In this document: positions 7,447 to 15,540 of the stretch, one piece after another
Position numbering within the stretch: the stretch's first letter is position 1
Layout of the letters: each line of letters opens with the position of its first letter
From: Planctomyces sp. SH-PL62
GTDB lineage: Bacteria > Planctomycetota > Planctomycetia > Isosphaerales > Isosphaeraceae
Length of the DNA stretch: 64,000 nt
Direction: 5' to 3'
NCBI RefSeq assembly: GCF_001610895.1
Contig: NZ_CP011273.1
Coordinates: 2,108,001 to 2,172,000, forward strand
Made by a program: the position numbers and the translations under genes
The notes under the pieces: model-generated
The model's input: only the letters and a program-made list of their open reading frames with translations
Told to the model about the DNA's origin: nothing
Databases searched by the model: none

Positions 7447-8712
7447 ATGACTCTGCATACGTTGTTCCGTCGGTGGCGGACTGGGCCTCTCGCCCTGGTC
7501 GAGGCCGAGAGTCGCGGCCGGGCGGTCGAGCTGGCCGCGAGGGCCGGCGTGACGCTCGCCTATGCGGACCTGAAGGGGTGCGAGGCTCCCCGATGCTTCC
7601 TCCCCGGAGCCGACCTTCGGGGCGCCGACCTGGATGCCGCGAGGCTCCCCGGCGCCTACCTTCGCCGAGCCGACCTCCGCACGGCGACGCTGGTCGGCGC
7701 GCTCCTCGCCGGGGCGAGCCTCCGCCAGGCCGACCTCCGCCGCGCCGATCTTCGCGACGCCGACCTCCGCCGCGCCGACCTCCGCAACGCCCAATTCCTC
7801 GGGGCGAAGCTGCGAGGCGTCCGACTCACCGGGGCCCTGATCGACGGCGCCCTGATCGATTGGCGATGGGCCGGCTTCGCCGTGGAACTTCTCCGCCGCG
7901 ATCCGGACTGCCGGGACGACGCCCTCCGACTCGTCGTCGAGCTGGCCTTCGAACGCGACGTTCGCCCCTACGCCTGGCTCCGTCCCCTCTTCCGCAGCAG
8001 CCCCCGAGTCGTCGACTGGGCCTGCACCATCCTCGGCCGCGCCATCCTCCCGGGCGACGACGCCCCCGAGATCCTCCGCCGCCTCGCCGCCGACGCCGGG
8101 ACCGCCGCCCCCCGCTCACGTCCCGGCCCCACCCGACGCCGAGCCGACCGAGCGGCTCTACTGGACACGTGCCGTCGGGCTGAGAGGCCGCCGGACCGAG
8201 CCTCGCAGGCGCTAATTCACACGCGATCCAACTTTCATCCCTTTGATCGTTCATCCGAAATCCGCCTTCATCCGGGAGCGCCCCCCATGTCTTCCGCCCA
8301 TCCGAAGCCGCGCCGATCCCGCACGATCCCTTCCTCGAGCCGCGACCTAGCCATGCTGAGGCTGGCGCCGATCGACGCCGCAAGCCTCCCCCGGGTCCAC
8401 GTCCCTCCCGCCCAGGCGGCCGGATCCCTCCGCGTCCTCGACCGATCGAGCGGCGAGGAGATGCTCGTCTACACGCCGACCTTTCGGTCGCAGTTCGACA
8501 ACGGCCACCGGGCGGGCCGTTGGTACATCAGGCCGGTCGCCGGCGTGGGGGGCGTCCCGCGTAGCATCGGTTTCGCCACCGCCCGCGAGGCCGTCGAGGC
8601 CGTCGCCGCCGACGCCTGGCGGCTGCGGATCATCTCGCCCGACGCCCCCGCCGATCCCCCCGCACGCCATCGCCTCCGCGTGATCTGGGCGACTCCCGAC
8701 TCGGATAATTGA
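7447..8712 (+). CDS. Pentapeptide-repeat protein fused in frame to a second domain
   Basis: 421 residues from the ATG at 7447 (a GTG at 7378 is in frame but less likely). Residues about 38-138 carry ADLRRADLRDADLRRADLRN-type repeats, the A(D/N)LXX pentapeptide helix. Residues 140-240 are helical. From residue about 235 to 280 the translation looks like intergenic DNA (an AT-richer stretch at 8210-8270), and a new start-like ATG with good coding character follows at 8287. The C-terminal piece (residue 281 on) has a YTPTFRSQFDNGHRAGRWYI segment I do not recognise. This may be two genes that have lost the intervening stop, or a genuine fusion. Pentapeptide proteins often mimic DNA; the role here is unknown. 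Confidence 0.6.
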   Translation: MTLHTLFRRWRTGPLALVEAESRGRAVELAARAGVTLAYADLKGCEAPRCFLPGADLRGADLDAARLPGAYLRRADLRTATLVGALLAGASLRQADLRRADLRDADLRRADLRNAQFLGAKLRGVRLTGALIDGALIDWRWAGFAVELLRRDPDCRDDALRLVVELAFERDVRPYAWLRPLFRSSPRVVDWACTILGRAILPGDDAPEILRRLAADAGTAAPRSRPGPTRRRADRAALLDTCRRAERPPDRASQALIHTRSNFHPFDRSSEIRLHPGAPPMSSAHPKPRRSRTIPSSSRDLAMLRLAPIDAASLPRVHVPPAQAAGSLRVLDRSSGEEMLVYTPTFRSQFDNGHRAGRWYIRPVAGVGGVPRSIGFATAREAVEAVAADAWRLRIISPDAPADPPARHRLRVIWATPDSDN

Positions 8713-8800
8713 GGCGGCGGCCCCCAATCTAAGGCCCTGGCGAATCTCCAGCTTCTCACACACGCGATCATTCGTTTATTCCAGGAAGGGTATCATCGCC

Positions 8801-9820
8801 ATGTTCTCTTCGTCCGTCGAAGTCGCGTCCGAAACGTCGCCTCCCGCCTCGGGCCGCCGTTCAACCGCCCAGTCCTCGGCGATCCTGACCGCCGAGCGGG
8901 AGCAGGAACTGGCCGCAAGGATCCAGGCCGGCGACCCGAAGGCCCGCGAGGAGTTGATCGTCGCCAACCTTCGCCTGGTCCGGAGCATCGCCGCCGAGTT
9001 CCGGGCTCGGAACCGCGCGATCGACCTTGACGACTTGATTCAGGAGGGGAACATCGGTCTCATGCGGGCCGTCCGCGACTTCGACCCCGAGGCCCACGGC
9101 ACCCGCTTCGTGACCTACGCCTCCTGCTGGATCCGCCACCATATCCAGCGCGTGCTGGCCGAGCAGTCCTCGCTGATCCGCTTCCCGTACTACGTCGTAG
9201 TCCTCCGTCGACGGTTCGAGAAGGTCAGGGCGCAAATGGTCGAGGCCCTTCGCGCCGCGCCGGCCTCGGTCGATCCTATGGAGCCCAGCATGGAGGAAGT
9301 GGCCGAGCGGATGGGCGTCGCGCCCCGGCGTCTGAAGCACCTGCGCAACGCCCAAGTCGACCTCCGCTCCTATTCCACGACCTCGCTCGACGACGATGAA
9401 TCGCAGGACGACGCCCTCTCCCAATTGCTCCCGCCCGAGAGCCCGCTGGAAATCGCCGAGACGATGGAGCGGCTGCACGCCGCGATGCGCCGGCTGACCC
9501 TGCTGGAAGCCTGGGTCCTCCGCCGCCGCTATCGCTTGGACGATTCGACCGAGGAAGTCGTGGACGAGGCCGCGTCCCGCGTCCGGCGCCGAGGTGCCGA
9601 GGCGCGACGCCCCGGCCCCCGCACCGGAGGACGCCGGACGTACCGCGAACTCTCCCACGAAATCGGCAAGCCCATCCATCAACTCCGCCAGGTCGAACGC
9701 GCCGCCATCGTCAAACTCCACGAGATTCTCGACGGGGCCGTCGCGGCGGAGGGCGAGGTCCTGGAAGCCCCCGCAAACCCTCGCCGACACGCGCCCGCGC
9801 CGGCCCGCCGCTCTGCCTGA
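8801..9820 (+). CDS. RNA polymerase sigma-70 family factor (RpoD/RpoS-like group)
   Basis: 339 residues. Region 1.2/2 is well preserved: AARIQAGDPKAREELIVANL, LVRSIAAEF, then DLDDLIQEGNIGLMRAVRDF at about 75-95 and the -10 recognition helix with FVTYASCWIRHHIQRVLAEQ, followed by region 3. Region 4 is split: RRRYRLD near 240 is separated from TYRELSHEIGKPIHQLRQVE near 280 by about 35 mostly Arg/Ala/Gly residues. A Shine-Dalgarno (aggaaggg) precedes the ATG. It lies 31 bp before a primase gene and 890 bp before a D5 helicase gene, so it probably belongs to the replication module of the phage-like element, redirecting host RNA polymerase. That role is inferred. Confidence 0.85.
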   Translation: MFSSSVEVASETSPPASGRRSTAQSSAILTAEREQELAARIQAGDPKAREELIVANLRLVRSIAAEFRARNRAIDLDDLIQEGNIGLMRAVRDFDPEAHGTRFVTYASCWIRHHIQRVLAEQSSLIRFPYYVVVLRRRFEKVRAQMVEALRAAPASVDPMEPSMEEVAERMGVAPRRLKHLRNAQVDLRSYSTTSLDDDESQDDALSQLLPPESPLEIAETMERLHAAMRRLTLLEAWVLRRRYRLDDSTEEVVDEAASRVRRRGAEARRPGPRTGGRRTYRELSHEIGKPIHQLRQVERAAIVKLHEILDGAVAAEGEVLEAPANPRRHAPAPARRSA

Positions 9821-9851
9821 CTTCCCAACATTGCATAAACAGGAGAACGCC

Positions 9852-10640
9852 GTGACGGCATTGCAATACCGGGAGTACGCCGGGCGACGCGACCGCGACG
9901 GCGAGGCCCCGATCCCCCAGGTCCGGCCCGAGATCGCGCGTCGGTTCCTGGAGCACCTGACCGTCCCGACGGTCGAATGCGTGGAACTTCGGGTCTTGCG
10001 GGCGGCCTGGGACAGGCGAGGCGACCTCCACCGGGCCGACCGAATCAGCCCGACCTATCAGGGCTCGACCCTGGCCGGATGGTACGACGACCTCGCCCGC
10101 CTGGCCCGCCACGCCGGCCGCCTCGTGGCCGTCTCGGGCTACGTCACGATCAACCCGGTCCGCCGCGACCTGCTGGCGAGGTCCGACAATCGGCTCGATC
10201 GGTCGCGGCACACGACGAAGGACGACGACGTCACCGCCCTGCGCTGGATGTACCTGGACATCGATCCCAAACGCCCGGCCGACATGAGCAGCACCGACGA
10301 GGAACTCGACGCGGCGGTACGTCGACGCGACTCGATCCTCGCCGGCGAGCCCGAGATGGCCGCCGCCGCCCTCTGGGGCAAGTCCGGCAACGGCGCCTGG
10401 ATCCTCGTCCGCCTCCCCGACTATCCCAACGACGCCCCCCATCGCGGCCTCGTCGCTCGAACCGTCAAGGCGCTCGCCCGTGTGTACGATGACGACTCGG
10501 TGATCATCGACACGGCCACCGTCAATCCCTCACGGTTGATCGGGCTGCCGGGCACCGTCAAGGCCAAGGGCTCGCCGCGACCGGAACGCCCCTGGCGTCG
10601 AGTCACGTTCGACGGCGCGGGTCCGCTGGCGACGGAGTGA
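9852..10640 (+). CDS. Replication primase-polymerase-like protein (AEP/RepB-type)
   Basis: 262 residues from the GTG at 9852, preceded by aggag. Residues 134-140 read YLDIDPK, fitting the metal-binding D-x-D of archaeo-eukaryotic primases, and GNGAWILVRLPDYPN follows. A late TATVNPSRLIGLPGTVKAKG segment is typical of primase domains in plasmids and phage replicons. The size is that of a stand-alone primase. The next gene is a PriCT/D5-type helicase, the usual partner. I infer that it primes replication of the element at its origin. A non-replicative homologue is possible but the pairing makes this unlikely. Confidence 0.75.
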   Translation: MTALQYREYAGRRDRDGEAPIPQVRPEIARRFLEHLTVPTVECVELRVLRAAWDRRGDLHRADRISPTYQGSTLAGWYDDLARLARHAGRLVAVSGYVTINPVRRDLLARSDNRLDRSRHTTKDDDVTALRWMYLDIDPKRPADMSSTDEELDAAVRRRDSILAGEPEMAAAALWGKSGNGAWILVRLPDYPNDAPHRGLVARTVKALARVYDDDSVIIDTATVNPSRLIGLPGTVKAKGSPRPERPWRRVTFDGAGPLATE

Positions 10641-10709
10641 TTCCCCAGACTCCCGCGTGCAACGGGCCCCAAAATTCGATCCCGCGACCGCAAACACACC
10701 GATCGTCGC

Positions 10710-12842
10710 ATGACCATTTCTCCTACAGGCCCCCCCAATGATCCCCCCAGCGACGCCCCAGGTGCCGCCCCTCGCCCCCGCACTCGGGCGGTTGATTTAG
10801 CGGGTTGGCTGGCACGTAAGGGCGTCGGCGGGGATGAGCCGGGCCCGGCGCCTGCTAGATCGGCGACGAGGCCGAGGTCGGTCTCCCGCCTCGCGCCGAG
10901 GATCGCCGATCGGGCCTCGGCCTACCTCGCCGCGCTTCCTCCGGCCGTCTCGGGACAGGGGGGCCACGGTCGGACTTTTCGTGCGGCCTGCGTGCTCATC
11001 AAGGGGTTCGACCTGGGTGTCGAGGAGGCCCGGTCGATCCTGGAGGAGTGGAACCGGAGCTGCGATCCGCCGTGGTCGGATCGGGAGTTGGACCACAAGC
11101 TGAAGGAGGCCGACAAGGCCCCCGACGATCGCCCCAGAGGCTGGCTGCTCACCGTTCGTGAGACGCCGGCGACCGCTGCACGCCCTTTCCAGTCCAATGT
11201 CCCGTCCGCGCAAACTCCGTTTCGGTCCCCTCCGAGCCCGAGCCCCCCCGCGTATCAGACTGTCGTGATCGAGGAGGAGGACGAGGACTCGGAGGCGAGG
11301 ACGAACCCGCATCGGCTCGCGCGGTTGTTCCTCGCTCGTCGATTCTCGCATGCGGGAGGCATGGGCCTGCGTTTTTGGGACGACGGGTTTCATCGCTGGG
11401 ACGGTTCGTCGTACCGCCTCGTCCCGACGACGGAATTGCGGGCGTTGCTGGCGCAAGACCTGGCGGAGGAATTCGGGCGACTGAATCGACGCGACCGCGA
11501 GCGGACCGAGGAGGAGGCGAAGGATTCGGGCAAGGGGCGACGGGGGGGGCGGTCTCCCGGCCCCACACCGGTGACCACCCGCCTGGTGGGAGACGTGGTT
11601 CAGGCACTGGCGGGGCTCACGCTCGTCCCGATGGCTTCCTGTCCGACGCGCCCGGCCTGGGTCGAGACTCTCTCCGAACCCCTGGCGGGGGCGGCTGACG
11701 GCGGGGGGGCGACCCCGGGCGAGGGAGCTTCCGCGCGCTGGTGGTGCGACCTCTCGGGCTGGCCGGCGACCGAGCTCGTCGCCATGCGCAACGCGCTGGT
11801 GCATCCCCCCTCGTTCGTCACGGGCGCCGCGTGCATGTCGCGGCCGAATCCCCGCTATTTCAACGCATTCGCCCTGGACTACGACTTCGATCCCGAAGCC
11901 CAGCCCCCCCGCGCCTGGCTCGCCTTTCTGCAAGACGTGTGGCCCGACGACCCGGAGAGCGTTTCGGTTTTGCAGGAATGGTTCGGCTACTTGCTGACCT
12001 CGGAGACTCGCCTCCAGAAGGTGCTGATGATGATCGGACCGAAGCGATCGGGGCGGGGGACGATCGCGCGCGTCCTCAAGGCGCTGGCGGGGCCGAGCAA
12101 TGTGGTGAACCCGACGCTCTCGACGCTGGCCCGACCGTTCGGGCTTTCGATCCTGATCGACAAACCGGTGGCGATCTTCCCGGATGCTCGGCTGTCGAGC
12201 CGGCCGGACAACGCGGCGATCGTCGAGGCCCTGCTGTCGATCAGCGGCGAGGACGACCAGGCGATCGACCGCAAGCACCAGTCTGCATGGACGGGGAAAC
12301 TGCCGACGCGGTTCGTTCTGATCTCGAACGAACTCCCCCGTTTGAAGGATTCCAGCCGCGCCCTTTCCAGCCGATTGATCCTGCTGCGGTTCACCCGTTC
12401 CTTCTATGGCAAGGAAGATCTGGGACTCCTGACCAGGCTCCAGGAGGAACTGCCGGGGATCCTGATCTGGGCCCTGGAAGGCTGGCGCAGGCTCCAGCTT
12501 CGGGGTCGGTTCCACCAGCCGGCTTCGGGCCGATCGCTGCTGGAATCGATGGATGAGTTGGCGAGCCCGGTCGCCGTGTTCCTGGAGGACTGCTGCGTGG
12601 TCGAGCCCGGGGCATCGGTCCCTTCGTCCGACCTCTACGACGCCTGGCGCTCCTGGTGCCGCCGCCACGGCCGCGACGCGGTGGGCGACGAGCAGGCCCT
12701 AGGGCGCGACCTTCACGCGGCCATCCCCGGGCTGGGCAAGCGTCGACATCGCATAGGTTCGGCTCGGGTCGTTTATTATAGCGGCGTCCGGCTGGGGTCC
12801 GCGGCTTCGGCGGATCAGCCGGATTTCAGGACGGTCGCCTGA
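10710..12842 (+). CDS. Phage/plasmid primase-helicase, P4/D5 type
   Basis: 710 residues. Residues about 70-150 carry the PriCT-like block AYLAALPPAVSGQGGHGRTF with GFDLGVEEARSILEEWNRSC. From about 390 the D5_N and superfamily-3 helicase core follow: LQDVWPDDPESVSVLQEWFG, Walker A GPKRSGRGT at about 442-450, a Walker B-like region PVAIFPDARLSSRP and the arginine-finger stretch LPTRFVLISNELPRLKDSSR. A C-terminal winged-helix-like part (SDLYDAWRSWCRRHG) ends the protein. This is the P4-alpha/D5 architecture without the primase catalytic domain, supplied by the gene 69 bp upstream. It would unwind DNA at an element origin. The best guess is an integrated phage, satellite or plasmid. Confidence 0.85.
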   Translation: MTISPTGPPNDPPSDAPGAAPRPRTRAVDLAGWLARKGVGGDEPGPAPARSATRPRSVSRLAPRIADRASAYLAALPPAVSGQGGHGRTFRAACVLIKGFDLGVEEARSILEEWNRSCDPPWSDRELDHKLKEADKAPDDRPRGWLLTVRETPATAARPFQSNVPSAQTPFRSPPSPSPPAYQTVVIEEEDEDSEARTNPHRLARLFLARRFSHAGGMGLRFWDDGFHRWDGSSYRLVPTTELRALLAQDLAEEFGRLNRRDRERTEEEAKDSGKGRRGGRSPGPTPVTTRLVGDVVQALAGLTLVPMASCPTRPAWVETLSEPLAGAADGGGATPGEGASARWWCDLSGWPATELVAMRNALVHPPSFVTGAACMSRPNPRYFNAFALDYDFDPEAQPPRAWLAFLQDVWPDDPESVSVLQEWFGYLLTSETRLQKVLMMIGPKRSGRGTIARVLKALAGPSNVVNPTLSTLARPFGLSILIDKPVAIFPDARLSSRPDNAAIVEALLSISGEDDQAIDRKHQSAWTGKLPTRFVLISNELPRLKDSSRALSSRLILLRFTRSFYGKEDLGLLTRLQEELPGILIWALEGWRRLQLRGRFHQPASGRSLLESMDELASPVAVFLEDCCVVEPGASVPSSDLYDAWRSWCRRHGRDAVGDEQALGRDLHAAIPGLGKRRHRIGSARVVYYSGVRLGSAASADQPDFRTVA

Positions 12843-13359
12843 GATCGCTTCACGCCGACCCCCTCGCCAAGTCCGAAGGAACTGGTTACAATCCGTCCCG
12901 TCGCCCCGATCGACTCGGGATACGCCGCGGCGGTCGCCTCGATCCTTTTTCGATAGGACCAGGGTGACCGAGCCTTCGCCGAAATCGAGGATGGGGGATC
13001 GCTTCCCACCTCACCGTCGGCGTGTACTTCGATTTCGATCGGTTCGGCTCGAAAGATGCACTACCGCTTGGATTGACCACCTTGGACGGCTCGGTCCGCG
13101 ACATCGGATCAGTTGGTTCAAGATCGTTCGGTCGCTCACACGGCCTGCCGAGGAAACGCCGCGACGGGCCACTGCTGCGGCGATGAGCAAGGATGCGACA
13201 AGCCCTGGGACGATCGCATGCGTGGACGCACGTCGTCCCACTTGCGTGCTTACGACCCGGCTTTCGGCCCACGAGGGCCTGGCATGTCTTTAATGATGTG
13301 CCCGATGGGTGGTTCTGCTCATGATCCGCAATGGCGAGGCAGTGGGAGGAAATGGCTCG
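12843..13359 (+). other. 517-bp gene-free stretch, possible right edge of the phage-like block
   Basis: No frame on either strand shows convincing coding character. There is a weak frame on the + strand around 13010-13120, but it lacks a start and a ribosome site. The stretch separates the replication module from an ordinary chromosomal gene and may contain the boundary of the element. I see no tRNA, direct repeat or integrase gene here to confirm it. Confidence 0.3.
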
Positions 13360-13710
13360 ATGAAGGATGGAATGGCCCGGTTCGCGACCGCTCTACTCAT
13401 CACGATCGCCGGGGCCGGCCTGGCACAGGGAGGTTCGATCTCGATCACCGACTCCGCGTCGTGCCCGCACGCGATGATTCCGGGCGAGCCCCGGGCCGGC
13501 CTGTTCGACCTTGAGCCGAGCCTTACGCTCCCAGACGCCGTCGAAGCGTCGGAAACTATTGATGTGTATGAACTAGCAACGGCGTCCACCTCGGTCGACA
13601 TGGCCAATCCGGAGCCGTTCCAGGTCCCCGAGCCATCTTCGATGAGCCTGTTCGGGATCGGGCTCACCGGCCTGATCACGCTCCGGCGATTCCGCCGATA
13701 CTTCTCCTGA
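13360..13710 (+). CDS. Small exported PEP-CTERM protein
   Basis: 116 residues from the ATG at 13360 with a gggagga ribosome site upstream. It begins with a signal peptide (MARFATALLITIAGAGLAQG) and ends with a canonical PEP-CTERM sorting tripartite tail: VPEPSS, a hydrophobic MSLFGIGLTGLITL and basic RRFRRYFS. Such proteins are processed at the inner membrane by exosortase and released to the surface or extracellular matrix. The middle 60 residues are short and acidic with no recognised domain. No exosortase is in this window. A strong hairpin terminator follows directly. Confidence 0.75.
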   Translation: MKDGMARFATALLITIAGAGLAQGGSISITDSASCPHAMIPGEPRAGLFDLEPSLTLPDAVEASETIDVYELATASTSVDMANPEPFQVPEPSSMSLFGIGLTGLITLRRFRRYFS

Positions 13711-13731
13711 TTCGACGTCCGATCCGGCTCG

Positions 13732-13770
13732 GACGAAGACCCGGACATCGCGTCCGGGTCTTCGTCGTTT
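13732..13770 (+). terminator. Strong intrinsic hairpin after the PEP-CTERM gene
   Basis: The sequence gacgaagacccggac at 13732-13746 is perfectly complementary to gtccgggtcttcgtc at 13752-13766, separated by five bases (atcgc), giving a 15-bp stem. A short T-containing tail (gtttcg) follows. It sits 22 bp after the stop of the PEP-CTERM gene and about 45 bp before the M32 gene. It works best as a rho-independent-like terminator for the upstream gene, though the U-tract is weak, so a stabilising 3' hairpin is also possible. Confidence 0.75.
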
Positions 13771-13811
13771 CGAAGCCTGGACGCGTGAACGGCTAGATCC
13801 TTCTTCGACCG

Positions 13812-15458
13812 ATGCGAGATCATTCGATGGCTTCTCCGTCCTCCGACTCGCGGGCGCTCTACGAAGAACTCCTGAAATCGTCCCGAGAACTGGGACTTCT
13901 GGGCTCCTGCGCCGCAGTCCTCGGCTGGGACGAGCAGACCTACATGCCCCCCGGCGCATCGTCGTTGCGAGGGGACCAGATGGCCCTCCTGGCCGGAATC
14001 CAGCATGATCGCGGCACTGATCCGCGGCTGGGCGAACTCCTGGAAAATCTTCACGACAGCTCCCTGGCCGCCGAACTGGACTCGATCGAATCCGCCAATG
14101 TCCGCCAGCTTCGGCGAGATTACGCCCGCCGGATCAAGCTCCCGCGCGCCCTAGTGGAAGACCTGGCTCGGACCACGTCGCTGGCCCAGCAGGAATGGGT
14201 GGGTGCGAAACACGCATCGGACTTCGCCCGCTTCCGCCCCTGGCTTGATCGGGTTCTGGCGCTGAAGCGGCAAGAGTCGGCCTGCCTGCTCGAGTGCCTC
14301 GAAGACAGGCGAGACGGCCTGGGAAACGAGCAAGGCTCCGAGGGAGCGGCGACGATCTACGATCCGCTTCTTGACGAGTACGAGCAAGGCGCGAGAACTG
14401 CCAGATTACGCGTCGTCTTCGGCGACCTTCGCGAATCGCTCTCCCCATTCGTCAAGCAGATCGCCGAGGCCGGCGGGATGCGGAATCCGGGCGAGTCCGT
14501 GCTCCGCCGACGCTTCCCGATCGACCGCCAGAGAGTCCTGGCCGAATCGGCTGCTGCGGCTCTCGGGTTTGATTTCCAGCGGGGACGGCTCGACGTCACC
14601 GAGCACCCGTTCTGCACGGGGATCGGCTCGGGGGATGTCCGCGTCACGACCAAGTACGACGAACGGCGGTTCGACGACGCGTTCTTCAGCGTCCTGCACG
14701 AGGTCGGCCACGGCCTCTACGAGCAGGGCCTTCCTACCGAGTCCTGGGGAACTCCGGCGGGCGAGTCGGTTTCTTTAGGCGTCCACGAATCACAATCCCG
14801 TTTATGGGAGAATTTCGTGGGTCGGAGCCGATCGTTCTGGAGCTATTGGTTTCCGGTCGCCCACCGCACATTCCACGATGCGCTCCACGACGTCACGCTC
14901 GAACAGTTCCTCGGCGAGATCAACCGGGTGGAGCCGTCGCTGATCCGCATCCAGGCCGATGAGGTGACGTACAATCTTCACGTGCTCATTCGTTTCGATC
15001 TGGAGCTGGCGCTCCTGAGCGGCGACCTGGCGACTGCCGACCTGCCCGAAGCCTGGAACGCGAAGTATGCGGAGACGCTGGGCGTCACGCCCGCGAACGA
15101 CGCCGAGGGCTGCCTGCAGGACGTCCACTGGGCCGCCGGGCTGATCGGCTACTTCCCGACCTACACCCTGGGGAACATCTACGCCGCGCAGCTTTACGCC
15201 AGGGCGACGGCCGATCTTCCGGGTCTCGAAGCGGGCTTCGCTCGAGGCGAGTCCGCCGACCTCCTGGCGTGGCTCCGCGACAAGATCCATCGTCAGGGTC
15301 GGCGATACGCCCCGACGGACCTGATCGAGCGAGCCGTCGGCGGCCCCATCGACGCCGCCCCCCTGATGGCGCACCTCCGCCGGAAATACGGCGAGCTCTA
15401 CGGGCTGTCATCCAGCCCGGCGCCCGGCGATGGACCCGGCGCGTCCCAACCGCGATGA
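13812..15458 (+). CDS. M32 family metallo-carboxypeptidase (Taq-type)
   Basis: 548 residues (or 543 from the ATG at 13827, MASPSS). The zinc site HEVGH is at about 296-300, within VLHEVGHGLYEQGLP, and HESQSRLWEN at about 325-334 supplies further conserved residues. The N-terminal WDEQTYMPPGASSLRGDQMA is a family signature. Length matches the 500-residue family norm. The enzyme removes amino acids from the C-terminus of peptides in the cytoplasm; there is no signal peptide. It follows the PEP-CTERM terminator and is followed by a separately started hydrolase gene, so it is probably monocistronic. Confidence 0.93.
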   Translation: MRDHSMASPSSDSRALYEELLKSSRELGLLGSCAAVLGWDEQTYMPPGASSLRGDQMALLAGIQHDRGTDPRLGELLENLHDSSLAAELDSIESANVRQLRRDYARRIKLPRALVEDLARTTSLAQQEWVGAKHASDFARFRPWLDRVLALKRQESACLLECLEDRRDGLGNEQGSEGAATIYDPLLDEYEQGARTARLRVVFGDLRESLSPFVKQIAEAGGMRNPGESVLRRRFPIDRQRVLAESAAAALGFDFQRGRLDVTEHPFCTGIGSGDVRVTTKYDERRFDDAFFSVLHEVGHGLYEQGLPTESWGTPAGESVSLGVHESQSRLWENFVGRSRSFWSYWFPVAHRTFHDALHDVTLEQFLGEINRVEPSLIRIQADEVTYNLHVLIRFDLELALLSGDLATADLPEAWNAKYAETLGVTPANDAEGCLQDVHWAAGLIGYFPTYTLGNIYAAQLYARATADLPGLEAGFARGESADLLAWLRDKIHRQGRRYAPTDLIERAVGGPIDAAPLMAHLRRKYGELYGLSSSPAPGDGPGASQPR

Positions 15459-15540
15459 TGGACGCCGCGTGCGCGAGCGTCGGGCCGGCGGGGAAGTCGG
15501 CCTGACGGCGTTCGATCGCGACGCGGAGGGACAGGAAACG

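Noticed and set aside
13010-13290. Possible small gene between the helicase and PEP-CTERM genes
   Set aside because: The protein-like stretch (GVYFDFDRFGSKDALPLG) has no start and breaks quickly; not enough support.
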